DNA of 64,000 bases from Triplophysa rosa (lineage: Eukaryota; Chordata; Actinopteri; Cypriniformes; Nemacheilidae), in the NCBI RefSeq assembly GCF_024868665.1, contig NC_079890.1, positions 6,245,904 through 6,309,903 on the forward strand, written 5' to 3'. Under the pieces are notes generated by a model. That model had not been told where the DNA came from, searched no databases, and saw nothing but the letters and a program-made list of their open reading frames with translations. Position numbers and translations under genes: made by a program. Shown here piece by piece: positions 31,767 through 42,132 of the stretch; position 1 is the first letter of the stretch, and every line of letters starts with the position of its first letter.

Positions 31767-33140
31767 CACTGTAAAAAAATCCCTGTTAAATTACAGTAAG
31801 CAACTGGCAGCTATATTTGCCAGCACATAGCTGTAATTTTACAGCATACCTACTGTAATCTGCAACAACAGTTTATTACTGTAAAAGACATTATAATTTG
31901 CACAATATAATACTGTTATTTTAATGTTCCTGCTGTGATTTCCATTAATTGTTTATTACCAGAGGTGGGACCAAGTCATTGTTCCAAGTCCAAGTCAGGT
32001 TGCAAGTCCTGAATGTTAATGGAACTGAATCAATATCACATTTGTACCCACAAAAATCACCATTATTGTGATCAGTGTTTGCTTTAGTTGGGCTTTTGAC
32101 TCTTTTATTTCAATGTTAATGAAATGTTTCAATGAATTAGTTTTCTTCGGCTGTTGTAGCTGTATTAAAATACAATCATTGGGTCAAAGCAAGCTTAGAC
32201 AGAGACTCACTTCTGTTTAATGATGAACTCATTTTAAAGTTTGTCTTCTTTTGTTCACTGTCAATGTCAGTACTCTGCTACTGGAGAGATACTATGAGCT
32301 TATAAAACACAGTGAATTTATTTAGAAATGAACAAATAAAATCACAAACTGTTTAAACAGCTTAACTACTCAGACACACAAACACATCAAGAATCAGTGT
32401 ATGAATCTCAACAATGGTAACAATCAACAAAAGAAAAATTCATGCTGCAATGCATGCTGGGTAACATCATAGTACAAACTCATTCATGACTCCCAGCATG
32501 CATTGCAGTTGATCTGTATTACTTTGATAATGGTCACCATTGTTGAGGTTTGTGTGATGAGTGTTGATGTCTAAGTGTGTCAGTAATATGTTCAGGTTTA
32601 TTTTGTGAAAGTTCATGTGCATTTACAATTCAGAGCACTCAAACTAGTCATCAATTAATCAGTATTATTACGTTTTCATGATAAACATCATAAATGTAAC
32701 TGTCATGGAACTTGTTTTTGAGCACTTCTGTCTTAGTGCACAAGTGTTCTTTCTGAAACGCTATTATACCACTGAATAAGTAACTTTACTAAAGCTGAGG
32801 ATCAGGAGCCAAACTAAAGCAAACACTGATCACAATAATGGTGATTTTTGTGGGCACAAAAGTGATATTGATTCAGTTCCATTAACATTCAGGACTTGCA
32901 ACCTGACTTGGATTCCCCTCTCTTGACTTGGCAACAATGACTTGGTCCCACCTCTGGTAGAAAACAATTAATGGAAATCACAGAAGGAACACTAAAATAA
33001 CAGTATTATATTGTGCAAATTATAATGTCTTTTACAGTAATAAACTGTTGTTGCAGATTACAGTAGGTGTGCAATATATGTGCTGGCAAATATAGCTGCC
33101 AGTTGTTTACTGTAATTTAACAGGGAATTTTTTTACAGTG
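31767..33140. mobile_element. Giant nested foldback, 1.37 kb, TA duplication
   Basis: Almost the whole element is one palindrome, flanked by TA (31765-31766 and 33141-33142). Three inverted layers are visible from outside in. The first is CACTGTAAAAAAATCCCTG with TTTACAGTG. The second is GAGGTGGGACCAAGTCATTG with ATGACTTGGTCCCACCTC. The third is the shared terminus TCACCATTATTGTGATCAGT with ACTGATCACAATAATGGTGA. The central hairpin is at 32405-32550, with GCAATGCATGCTGGG and CCCAGCATGCATTGC. Layer boundaries coincide on both arms. It is non-coding and interrupts a LINE remnant. Confidence 0.9.
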
Positions 33141-33499
33141 TAGTCTTTGGAGGTCAGTTTTTGCAGCTGATCCGAACCAGACAGTTATGGATGTGCAGGG
33201 GACAGATTCAATGACAGCTGAGTAGAACTGTAAGAGCAGCTCCTGTGGCAGGTTGAACTTCCTCAGCTGGCGAAGGAAGTACAGCCTCTACTGGGCCTTT
33301 TTGACAATAGAGTCAATGTGAATGTCCCACTTTAGGTCCTGTGAGATGGTGGTGCCCAGGAACCTGAATGATTCTACTGCGGCCACCAGTGTTGTGCAAA
33401 TTACTTCCAAACTGTAATACAATACAGATTACTTGTTACTGTTATTTAAAAGTAATCCTTTACCTTGCAATATTACTGTCTCAGAATTTTAAAGTGAAA

Positions 33500-33718
33500 A
33501 AGTGAAAGTGATCTATTAGTCAGATATGGTGACCCATACCCGAAATGTGACCTCTGCTTTTAACCCATCCAGAGAGTAGTGAACACACGCACAGCAAGTG
33601 TGTACACGTACACCCGGAGCAGTGGGCAGCTATCACTGCAGCGCCCGGGGAGCAAGTAGGGGTAAGGTGCCTTGCTCAAGGGCACCTCAGTCGTTACCCG
33701 CTGGCCCTGGGAATCGAA
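33500..33718 (-). mobile_element. tRNA-derived SINE (copy 2, partial)
   Basis: It matches the body of the SINE at 7122-7398 (CGCCCGGGGAGCAAGTAGGG, CTTGCTCAAGGGCACCTCAG). It lacks the tRNA-like head beyond the box B and has a short insertion, GCACAGCAAGTGTGTACACG. A hAT-like MITE end (CAGTGTTGTGCAAATTAC, about 33389) lies just before it. Confidence 0.75.
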
Positions 33719-33779
33719 TACATAGAATACATAGAAATAACTACAGAAGTAGAACTTAACATTCTAAACTGACAAAATA

Positions 33780-34022
33780 TTGTTGTATTTTCAAAATACA
33801 AAATACTTTTTGCCAATCAACCTCTTTATTAGACTGCCTAGGCTATACAAAAATAAATACAAAACAATACTAAGATTAAATGCATTTAAATACAAAATAC
33901 TATTACAAAATAATAGTATTTTGTATTTCAAATGGATGTATTTGAAACACTGCCCATTCATGCAGTCTAATAAAAAGGTTGATTGGCAAAAAGTATTTTA
34001 GTTTGAAAATACAAAAATACTA
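33780..34022. repeat. Foldback MITE, ~240 bp
   Basis: GCCAATCAACCTCTTTATTA (33812) pairs with TAATAAAAAGGTTGATTGGC (33969), and TTTTCAAAATACAAAATAC pairs with the matching right arm. The centre AAATACAAAATACTATTA faces TAATAGTATTTTGTATTT exactly. Non-coding. Confidence 0.85.
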
Positions 34023-34306
34023 AGATTGTGGTTAAGGTTATATTTATTGCTATATTTACTTATCTGAATGGTTTCCTATGTATTGTATATATGTTTTGTT
34101 CTGTTGAACTCAAAAGATGTATTGGGGGATTTATTAAAGAAAACTATTCTGGGTCACCTTTGATTACCATTATATTTTTTTCTGCTATGGTAGTCAATGA
34201 TGCCAAAGAATTTTCAGTTGCTAACATTCTACCAAATACCTTTGTGTTCAACCGAACAAATAAATTTATACAGGTTTGGAACAACTAGAGGGTGAGTAAT
34301 CCATAA

Positions 34307-34944
34307 AACCCTCGTCGTCAGTAAAGAATCTTGGCGTTCTATTCGATAGTAATCTGTCATTTGAGAGCCACGTCGCCAACACCTGTAAAATTGCGTTTTT
34401 CCATTTTAAGAATATATCTAAACTACGTCATATGCTGTCAATCTCAGATGCAGAGAAGTTAATTCATGCATTCATGACATCAAGACTAGATTACTGTAAT
34501 GCACTGTTAGGTGGTTGCCCTGCAGGCTTATTACAAAAACTCCAATTGGTCCAAAACGCGGCAGCTCGAGTTCTTACACGTACAAAAAAGTATGAACATA
34601 TTAGCCCGGTTCTGTCAACCTTGCACTGGTTACCTATAAAGCATCGCGTTAACTTTAAAATCTTGCTTATTACCTATAAAGCCTTACATGGTTTAGCTCC
34701 TCAGTACTTGAATGAACTCCTTTTGTATTACAGTCCTTCACGTGCATTACGCTCTCAGGCGTCCTGTCAGTTGGTAATACCTAGAATTTCAAAATCAAGT
34801 GCAGGTGGTAGATCCTTTTCCTATCTAGCGCCTAAACTTTGGAATAGTCTTCCCTGCACTGTCCGGGAGGCAGACACACTCTGTCAGTTTAAATCTAGAC
34901 TAAAGACGCATCTTTTTAATCTTGCATACACTACTCTTCCATAA
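34307..34944 (+). pseudogene. C-terminal fragment of L2 reverse transcriptase ORF
   Basis: The frame is open from the truncation point to the stop at 34942-34944. An ATG at 34432 is merely internal. Visible motifs are LGVLFDSNLSFESHV, SRLDYCNALLGG, LQLVQNAAARVLTRT, STLHWLPIKHRVNFKILLIT and WNSLPCTVREADTL. These are the post-catalytic thumb and C-terminal part of L2-type ORF2; no catalytic YADD is present. It cannot act alone. It differs clearly from the LINE at 14640-17395, although the domain order agrees. Confidence 0.85.
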
Positions 34945-35579
34945 TATAAATCTTCAGAGGGTTTAGGCTGCATTAGTTAGATCAACCGGAACCAAAAACA
35001 CAACTGATGTACTTGTTGCATCAAAGAGTACAGAACAGTACTCTACTCTCAGCCAGTCTTGTCTCATTGTTCCAAGGTTACCACAGCGAGCAGGATGCAG
35101 TTCATGGCCTGACCTGATGGTAGAGCGGAGAATGGGAAGTGGGGACCTGACAAGAGCTGAGATGATAGAGCTGGATAAAGAAGGACGCGGTCTCTTGACA
35201 CGTCTTCACCACAAAATTTCAAATGCTATTAGATTATTAATGATAATCTTAAACTATAATTTATTTTATTATTAAGTTTATTTATTTTATTTAGCCTTGT
35301 TGTGCAAGCTCTCTGGAGCTTGTGCAGAGGCAGCAGCTTTTGCCAGAGGGGAACTGGAATCCCCTGGTTGGGCCTGGGTTCTCCTGAGGTTTTTTTTCTC
35401 GATTAGAGTTTTGGGTTCCTCGCCACCGTTTGCATACTGTTTTTGCACTATCTGCCTGACCGGGGGGGCTGCTTTAGAATCTTAAAGTTTTACTTAATTA
35501 ATATTGCATATAGGAATTTATTATCTGTTATATTTGACCTGTGCTTCTCTCTCCTTTATCCTAAATGTGTGCTCTCACT

Positions 35580-35705
35580 GAGCGTGTGTGTGTGTGCGTA
35601 CTTGTCTGTGTATGTGCGTGTGTGTGTGTGTGTGTGTGTGTCTCTGTGTCTGTGTGTGTTGGTGCGTGTGCGTGTTGTGTGTGTGGAGTGTTTTGTGTGT
35701 GGGTG
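35580..35705. repeat. TG-rich microsatellite in the LINE 3' UTR
   Basis: A run of TG/CG dinucleotides with a perfect (TG) core at about 35621-35640. It yields long frames of V, C and S or of H and T, which are not genes. Confidence 0.95.
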
Positions 35706-36078
35706 TGTCTGTCTTCTGTGTTTTCAACCTTTTCTTGTTTTTGCAGGTACAACTTTGATTGTTTTGCTTGTAGTCAATGTGTCTCATGTACAGCTGCTTT
35801 GTAACAATGAAAATTGTAAAAGCGCTATATAAAATAAAAAAATAAAGTTGAGTTGAGTAATCCATAACAGACTTTTCGTTTTTGGGTGGAGTGTCCCTTT
35901 AAAAAAGATCCCATGTGTGCTCGAGGCCATGCACGGAAATGGATGAGAAACGTGTTTTCTCTTCGTAAGACATGCAAAAACTTGCTTAAGAAATAAGCAT
36001 GGTTAAATGTATTGCATATGTATAATGTGTACAAGCACGTCAATGTTTTACTTGTTCTATAGGCCTACTGCGTATAGC

Positions 36079-37241
36079 CAGTGGCAGTTCTACATTGAAT
36101 TACACCCTGGGCGAGACCCCCTTCGAGCGTCCCCCCCAAAAAATACCACAAAATTCTGCACAAACAGTTATATTTTATTATAACAACACAAGTGAAAATA
36201 AAATTACATGAAATTATATGTATAGGCAAAAACAATGGAATTTTTTTTTCAATCACCAATAACTTTTTGGGTTTCAGGATTTTTTTTTACCAAAATTTGT
36301 ATAAAGATGATTCTCAACTATGTACAGTTTTGTAGCAAAGCACAATATTATGGTGAAATTAGATCTCGTGTTTGTTGAGTTAAAACCGAATTATTGTTGT
36401 ATAAGCATAGCAAGCATCATAGCAAAAAGGCTAACAAACTTAAGAGTTATACCCACCAATTAACACTAGCCCTTCATTCATGACATGGATACCGTAATAA
36501 TCATACAGAGAGAACATAGTTGCATACATTTATCTTTTGCTCGTTTCTCCTCTTCTTTTCTTTTTTTTTGTAAATTGGGCACCTGATGGCTTTGACCTTT
36601 TCCTGTCCATCTCTGTGTTTATTTGGCACTCGACAATCAACAGATTTCCCATCCCCCAACACAAGCAGAAGTCAAGACTAAACCAATAGAGTGTTTTCAG
36701 GACACGCGTCATCAATCCGGAAGTCGGCCATGTTGGAGGCATTGAAAGTAAGCACTAATATTGAACCTAATGGAAATCGCAGAATTTGCTGGAGGAAAAA
36801 TGATTCTTCTTTAGAAATAACTGTGAAAATAAAGCTCTTTAATGCAAGTCGACCACACCCCAGAATCGCTATAGCCATGTGCTGTAACATCATGTGCAGT
36901 ATAATGAATTATTTTCTACTCTGAACTTCACTCACGAGTCAGCAGTATTGATTGATGACGCGTCCTGAAAACACTCTAATGGTGACCACATAATCGTTTT
37001 GTATTACCTATTTTTATTAGTCATTTCACACAGCTTCTGTGCACGGCACATTCTCAGCAAGCAGGGGCGCCAATTTGCCAATTCCCCACACAGTGAAAGG
37101 ATAGATAATAGAAAACCGCTTCGCAGTGGCGGCGCAGAAGTTTTTTTTTTTTTTTTAACTGCTCGTGCCGCCCCCCATGTATCATGAAAAAATGCCGCCC
37201 CGGGCGGCTGCCCGCTTCGCCCGTGCCAAAAACCGCTACTG
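36079..37241. mobile_element. hAT-like element with 8-bp duplication, hosting a MITE
   Basis: The exact duplication CGTATAGC lies at 36071-36078 and 37242-37249. The ends CAGTGGCAGTTCTAC and AAAAACCGCTACTG are inverted. ACCCTGGGCGAGACCCCCTT on the left and GGCTGCCCGCTTCGCCCGTG on the right are related in inverted sense. No transposase frame is present. A 288-bp MITE (36689-36976) is inserted within. Confidence 0.88.
36689..36976. mobile_element. 288-bp MITE with TA duplication
   Basis: The TIRs GAGTGTTTTCAGGACACGCG and CGCGTCCTGAAAACACTC extend to about 27 bp with a 2-nt offset (GCGTCATCAATC / GATTGATGACGC). They are flanked by TA at 36687-36688 and 36977-36978. This fits a Tc1/mariner-type miniature element. 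Non-coding. Confidence 0.88.
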
Positions 37242-37256
37242 CGTATAGCGCTGCTC

Positions 37257-37695
37257 CAGTGTTGGGTGTAACTAGTTACTAAGTAATTAGTTACTGTAAT
37301 TTAATTACTTTTCCCTTGAAAAGGTAAAGTAAGGGATTACTCTTAATTTTTCTATAATTTAATTACAGTTACTTTTGATGTAATTAAACTAAATACTTTG
37401 TGTAATATATGTGTGTGTAATAGTGGAATTGACATCAAAATTCAGAGTCTAACTTTAAAATCTGTGCTTTAATGTATAATTTTCACATTTGTAATACTTT
37501 GGTCAGTTAATAATACTACCTATCCTTGAATCACTTAACTAATCAAGGTTGATATAGGATATAGAAAGTAATTAGTAATAAGTAACTAAATACTTTTTGG
37601 AGAGAGTAATTTGTACAGTAATCTAATTACACTATTGAATATGTAATTAGTAACTAGTAATTAATTACTTTTTCAGAGTAACTTACCCAACACTG
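37257..37695. mobile_element. hAT-like MITE abutting the previous hAT element
   Basis: A 439-bp element with termini CAGTGTTGGGTGTAACTAGT and AGTAACTTACCCAACACTG. The exact 8-bp duplication is CGCTGCTC (37249-37256 and 37696-37703). The body is made of AGTAATTAGTTACT-type words. It landed directly beside the duplication of the neighbouring hAT insertion; the two duplications share base 37249. Confidence 0.93.
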
Positions 37696-37703
37696 CGCTG
37701 CTC

Positions 37704-38722
37704 AAACGATGCGAGACCGGTGCAACGCGCAGCTGACACTCATTATCACTCGTGTCACTGGCCTCGCACCATTCCCTCACGGCTCTCGTCCCGCCTTCCT
37801 TGTTACATACCCCCATCGCCCCTCACAGGCCGGGGGGTACCCATGAGACTGTGCTCTACTTCCCCGGGGGCCAGTCTCGGCGGCCGCAGCACCTGGGGGT
37901 ATGGACAGACGAGACGAGAGAAAAGGAGACGGAAGCACAAGGAGCCGGTTCCCCGACATACTGTCGCTCGGTCCTCAGCCAGCCGAGAGGCTCTTCCTCG
38001 TGATGCCATGTGGTGGTACTGGACACTCGGTGGACGGCTCGATCCTCCTCTGCCCCCTCACGGCCAGCGATGGCTCCTCAGGCTGAGGGCAGCCGGCAGC
38101 GAGTCCCCCGTTTCCTGCTCCTCCCCTTCACGGCGGACGGCAGCAGGCTCCGGCCCACAGCAAACGGCGACGACTCTTCCACTCCCTCCCGGATGGCCGC
38201 CACCCCACCTTGGTCCAGGAGCACGGCAGCGAGCTCTCCGTCCCACCCGAATACTCGCTACAGCACCACCGCCTCGGGCAGCCACTCGCGGAATTCCCTC
38301 GTCCGCACTGCCCGAACTCCTCAGCACCACGATCCGCCTCAGCAGCGAGGGCTCTCCGACAGCATGTCTCTCCATCCTCCCGGGTTTCAGCACCAATGTA
38401 ATACAGTTCAAAGTAAGGAAGGAAGGAGGTGGGAACCGGTGAACGTTCAAACTTTTAATAAAATAAACCACAAAACGAAAGTAAAGGGCTGACAGCTACC
38501 TCATGGTCAACTGCCGGCCACACAAACAAAAATAAAACTTAACACAATGTCCAGGCCTGGTCCTCTCTCGTCCTACACTCCTGTCGCTCATCCTTTTATG
38601 CTTCCATAGCTCCTCCGTGAGAGATGAGAGACCGGTGCAACGCTCAGCTGACACTCATTATCACTCGCGTCACCGGCTTCGCACCGTTCCCTCACGGCTC
38701 TCGTCCTGCCTTCCTCGTTACA
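37704..38722 (-). mobile_element. Miniature LTR retrotransposon, 3' LTR truncated
   Basis: On the minus strand a 326-bp 5' LTR (38722-38397) runs TGTAACGAGGAAGG...CTGTATTACA, with TATA-like GCATAAAAGG and AATAAAC/ATTAAAAG signals. Next come one base and a primer site, 589 bp of GC-rich interior, a purine tract (GAGGGGCGATGGGGGTA, 37824-37808) and the first 104 bp of the 3' LTR (TGTAACAAGGAAGGCGGG, from 37807). The LTR copies differ by roughly 10% over the shared 100 bp, by eye. The interior has long frames on both strands but no gag or pol motif; its GC content alone explains them. The size and layout fit a non-autonomous element (TRIM-like). Confidence 0.78.
38378..38395 (-). other. Primer-binding site resembling tRNA-Phe complement
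   Basis: Read on the minus strand, TGGTGCTGAAACCCGGGA starts one base inside the LTR. It matches the complement of the vertebrate tRNA-Phe 3' end (TGGTGCCGAAACCCGGGA) at 17 of 18 positions. Confidence 0.75.
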
Positions 38723-39104
38723 AAATGTATGCCGTTTTATGGAATATTACTACTTTAATAAAAAAATGTGAAAATACTGTTACGTTACACTGCATTTTCC
38801 CTGTAAAATTACACTTATTTTTTACAGTGTGGGCAAGTTAATGCATTATTGTCGTGTTAACTAATTAATTAACGCTTACAATTATTTAATCGTGCACTTT
38901 TACACAAGTGTAATATAAGTCATAGGGTGCAAAGATAGTGTCTGTGAAGTTTCAGCTCAAAATACACCAAATTATTTTTAATTATGCCATGCTTTAATTG
39001 CCCAGTTTTGCATGTGAGGAGAAACGTGCTGTGTTGGTGTGTCTCTTTAAGTGCAAATGAGCTGCTAGTCTCCGCCCCCTTTTCAACAGGTAACGCAGTA
39101 CCTT
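38723..39104. other. MITE end and unremarkable intergenic DNA
   Basis: The part 38723-38829 (TATGCCGTTTTATGG...TTTTTTACAGTG) closely matches 10420-10522, the right outer arm of the foldback in intron 7. Beyond it nothing is recognised. The miniature LTR element is inserted in this MITE. Confidence 0.6.
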
Positions 39105-40687
39105 CCCAGCCAGCAAAGACACATAGGGCCCAGATGGGTTTGATGTGGGCTGTCTTCTGGGCCTCAACCGGTTTTGTCCGCGGGTTCCATGTAGGCCCCA
39201 CATGGGTTAGCCCACATGAAATCAACACTGCATAGTGTGCATACTACAGGCTGCTAAATGTAACACTGAATGTTGTAGTTAATGAGATAATGAAGTGATA
39301 ACAAGCAGAATCACTGATGGACACATAAACAACAACAACACAAAGAAATAAAACACAACAACTACAACTGACTTCAGCCACAACTCCACAAACTACAGTA
39401 ACATCTTAACTCATTTATATTATTGAGAATAAACAGTTTTTTTCTGTTCATGTTTTACCGAAAATAACTGGTTTGATGTCATCATTATGGTGATCAGTGT
39501 TTGTTTTAGTGGGCAGTTTGACTCTTGAGTTTTTAAGGTTAGTTTCTCTCTGACTGCTGTAGCTCATTTTATTATGGGGAGTTATGGTTATCACAAAAGC
39601 ATGTGCACATTGATGATTTTAGCTGTTTTTGTGCGAGTGTAACCAGTCCTACTCGCCCCGCTCTACGCGGGCCTCGAACAGGAGACGGTCCGGATGAAAG
39701 ACGGGCACTCTAACGAGGAGGCTAAAGACCGCAGTCTCTAGCATCTGTCGCTAGAGCGTCTCTGTTGGTCGGGAAGTGAGGTTTACACACTGCACAGCTC
39801 TTCACTAGCTGGCCTCCGTACGAGGTTCAAATTTATTAAGTTTTGATGAATTTACTAAATGTGTTGAAGAAATTTATGTGAGAGTGAATGTATAATGATT
39901 TCTTTTATTATACACAACTTACATGAGAAAATTTAACGTTAAATATTCACACTCAAATATCAAGATTCATGAAATTAATCTCAACAATGGTAACATGTTT
40001 TATGCTGTAATGCATCATACAAAACTCATTCGTGACTCCCAGAATGCATTGCAGCATGAAGCATTTCACCGTTGTTGAGGTTCATATGTCAATATATATA
40101 TATATATCAAATATTTGCATTACCCATATATCATATAAAAGTTCAATAATCAATCAACTAAATGTTGATTGTGTACTTATTAAGCAAAGATAAAATATAA
40201 ATTTCTCCTTACTTTCATGCCATAACAAACTCGGTTACAGCAGTCAGAAAAAATTAACGTTAAGAAAACTCAAGAGTCAAACTGCACAACTAAAACAAAC
40301 ACGGATCACCATAATGGTGACATCAAACCAGTTATTTTTATTAAAACATGAACAGAAAAAAACTCAGTTTATTCTCAATAATATAAACAAGTAAAGATGT
40401 TAATGGTGTTTGTGGGATTGTGGCTGAAGTTAGTTGTTGTGTTTTATTTCTTTCTGTTCTTGTTGTTTCTGTGTCCATCAGTGATTCTGCTCATCACTTC
40501 ATTATCTCATTAACTCCAACATTCAGTGTTACATTTAGCAGCCTGTAGTATGCACACTAAGCGGTGTTGATTTCATCTGGGCTAACCCATGTGGGGCCTA
40601 CATGGAACCCGCGAACAAAACCAGCTGAGGCCCAGAAGACAGCCCACATCAAACCCATCTGGGCCCCATGTGTCTTTGCTGGATGGG
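39105..40687. mobile_element. Complete foldback element, type C arms, 1.58 kb
   Basis: The ends CCCAGCCAGCAAAGACAC and GTGTCTTTGCTGGATGGG are inverted. Arm blocks include CCCATGTGGGGCC (paired), AAATCAACACTGCATAGTGT with ACACTAAGCGGTGTTGATTT, and AACAAGCAGAATCACTGATG with CATCAGTGATTCTGCTCATC. The inner terminus is ATCATTATGGTGATCAGTGT (39481) and GATCACCATAATGGTGAC (40304-40321). The central hairpin lies at 39985-40090 with TGTAATGCATC and a CCCAGAATGCATTGCAGC half. The left arm has an insertion at 39636-39835. Another half copy opens the window (1-330). Confidence 0.88.
39636..39835 (-). mobile_element. Possible tRNA-like SINE inserted in the foldback
   Basis: On the minus strand CCTCGTTAGAGTGCCCGTC looks like box A and TGTTCGAGGCCC looks like box B of a tRNA-derived SINE. 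The segment is absent from the opposite arm of the foldback, so it is an insertion. A related piece (GACCGCAGCCTCTAGTGTCT, GTTGCTAGAGCACCTC) lies at 50140-50180. Confidence 0.45.
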
Positions 40688-41830
40688 TAGTGATGAACAT
40701 CTGCTGTTAACAAACAGAATCACTGCAGAAAAGACCAATAAAAACTACAAAAATTTTATTTACCCACAGAAACACAACAACTACAACCTGAAATACACTC
40801 CAGCTAACAAACGTTTGATATAAGAATGTTCCTTAAAGGTTTTTCATGTGTTTGAATACGTTTTAAAAACATCTTTTAATGTTTCAAGAATATTACCATC
40901 ATGGTGATCAGTGTTTCCTTGAGTTGGGATCTTGACCCTTGACTGTTACTTTATTTGATCTGAAACTGCATGCTTTTAAAGTGCATTTATTATAGCAGAG
41001 AATCTAACCAGATGGTGTTGGTATGGAACTGTTGACACCACTGTGATGTTGTAATTTGATTCAGTGCTCTCGTTTGGATTGAGTGCTATGCTGTTGATCC
41101 TCAAAGAACATAAGAGCAGGGAGTTTGATTGTATTTTGATGTCTAGAAAGATTTGTGAAAAATGTATGTTTATCAGAACACATTTTAGAATCACACAGAC
41201 ATCAAGAATCAGTGTATGAATCTCAGCAATGGTGAGAATCAACCAACTAATTTAGTTAAACGGCTCAACTGCAATGCATGCTGGGAATTATGAATGAGTT
41301 TTGTGCTATGATGTTACCCAGCATGCATTGCAACATGAAGTTTTCGTTTGCTGATTGTTACCATTGTTGAGATTCATACGCGGATTCTTGATGTCTGTGT
41401 GTCTAAATTCATTTTATTGTTTAAATATTTATTTGTTTCAATTTTCATAAATCTTTCTAGACAGCAAAATGCAATCAAACTCCCAGATGTAATAATGTTC
41501 TTTCAGGATCAGCAGCTCAGCAATTTATTCAAATTTAAACATGATAGTAATCTCAATGACCACCAACCAACAACATTTGATTAAATTATCATTTGCATTA
41601 CTAATACAAATGTACTTTAAAAGTACATAGTTAGTTCTTAAAACATAAAAAACTGACATTTTGAATATTTTAAAACATGAAAAACCTCTAAGGAACGTTC
41701 TTATCACAAACTTTTGTTAGCTGGGTTGTGTTTCTCTGAGTAAATAATTTTTTTGTAGTTTTTGTTGATATTTTCTGCAGTGATTCCTTTGTTAACAGCA
41801 GATGTTCATCACTAATGACTCAATCATCAC
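40688..41830. mobile_element. Doubly nested foldback
   Basis: The outermost arms are TGATGAACATCTGCTGTTAA (40691) and TTAACAGCAGATGTTCATCA (41792). The next layer is CCAGCTAACAAACGTTTG (40799) and CTTTTGTTAGCTGGG (41711-41725), with AAGAATGTTCCTTAAAGG opposed by CTAAGGAACGTTCTTATC. The inner terminus is TTACCATCATGGTGATCAG (40894) on the left; its right partner is deleted. The central hairpin is at 41222-41375 with both GCAATGCATGCTGGG and CCCAGCATGCATTGC. Non-coding. Confidence 0.82.
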
Positions 41831-41839
41831 TATAATATT

Positions 41840-42132
41840 AATGAAACTCAATACAAATTCTGTCAAACAGGAGCACAGAAAGGTGTTGGTTTTAGGATAA
41901 ATCTGGGCCAGAATTGAAATGAACTCTTGTTTAAATTTGGGTCAGTTCTGCTTTATTTGTTTTGTTTTTGGCTGACATGCGGCATTGCTTTGGCTTGCTT
42001 GTGGCCCAAACCTGGCAAACAGGAGCGGACCACCCAAGTGCCATCATTCCATGCCATATGTGGGCCAGATGAGGGGGTATGGGGTGTAAGGTGTGGGCCA
42101 GATTTGGGCCGCAAATATTTGCTATCTGGGTC
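41840..42132. repeat. Dispersed repeat X, copy 3
   Basis: Starting AATGAAACTCAATACAAATT and ending GGGCCGCAAATATTTGCTAT, it is collinear with 7404-7690. It follows directly on the outer arm of the nested foldback, as copy 1 follows TTAACAGCAGATGTTCATCA, so the arm and repeat X probably belong to one element. Confidence 0.75.

Larger units (their letters stand above)
30108..33385 (-). pseudogene. 3' end of a non-LTR retrotransposon, twice interrupted
   Basis: On the minus strand the LINE begins near 33385 and continues through 33143, 31764-31510 and 30462-30108. Translated pieces such as KWDIHIDSIVKKAQ, FLRQLRKFNLPQELL and LLCNKNMCNTQ show the C-terminal part of a fish reverse transcriptase ORF with stops. 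The 3' end is an AATAAAGC signal followed by TTCTGATTCTGATTCTAAA, a LINE tail. Two elements split it: the foldback at 31767-33140 and the TIR element at 30463-31505. I cannot name the clade. Confidence 0.65.
34307..35854 (+). mobile_element. 5'-truncated L2-type LINE with 13-bp target duplication
   Basis: The exact target duplication GAGTAATCCATAA flanks the copy (34294-34306 and 35855-35867). It starts inside the reverse transcriptase ORF, has a GT-rich 3' UTR, and ends AAAAGCGCTATATAAAATAA then AAAAAATAAAGTTGAGTTGA. The motif GCGCTATATAAA and the short tandem tail are typical of L2 elements. The exact duplication and intact ORF remnant suggest a fairly recent insertion. Confidence 0.92.
34060..35905. 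mobile_element. Teleost MITE split by a LINE insertion
   Basis: The left part 34060-34306 (ending TTTGGAACAACTAGAGGGTG, AGTAATCCATAA) continues at 35868 with CAGACTTTTCGTTTTTGGGT, GGAGTGTCCCTTTAA. Together they read as the very common fish repeat that ends in TGGGTGAACTATCCCTTTAA. The interruption is the LINE at 34307-35854. Confidence 0.75.

Noticed and set aside
35443..35865. Cys/Val-rich and His/Thr-rich frames
   Set aside because: They are translations of a TG microsatellite in the 3' UTR of an L2 LINE.
37720..38492. Long overlapping frames rich in Arg, Pro and Ser
   Set aside because: They lie inside a GC-rich LTR-element interior and are open on both strands and in several frames. No domain is recognisable.
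38918..39235. Short frames on both strands with LTHVGPTWNPRTKP-type peptides, also at 147-425
   Set aside because: They recur in the arms of the type C foldback element, so they are repeat-derived.
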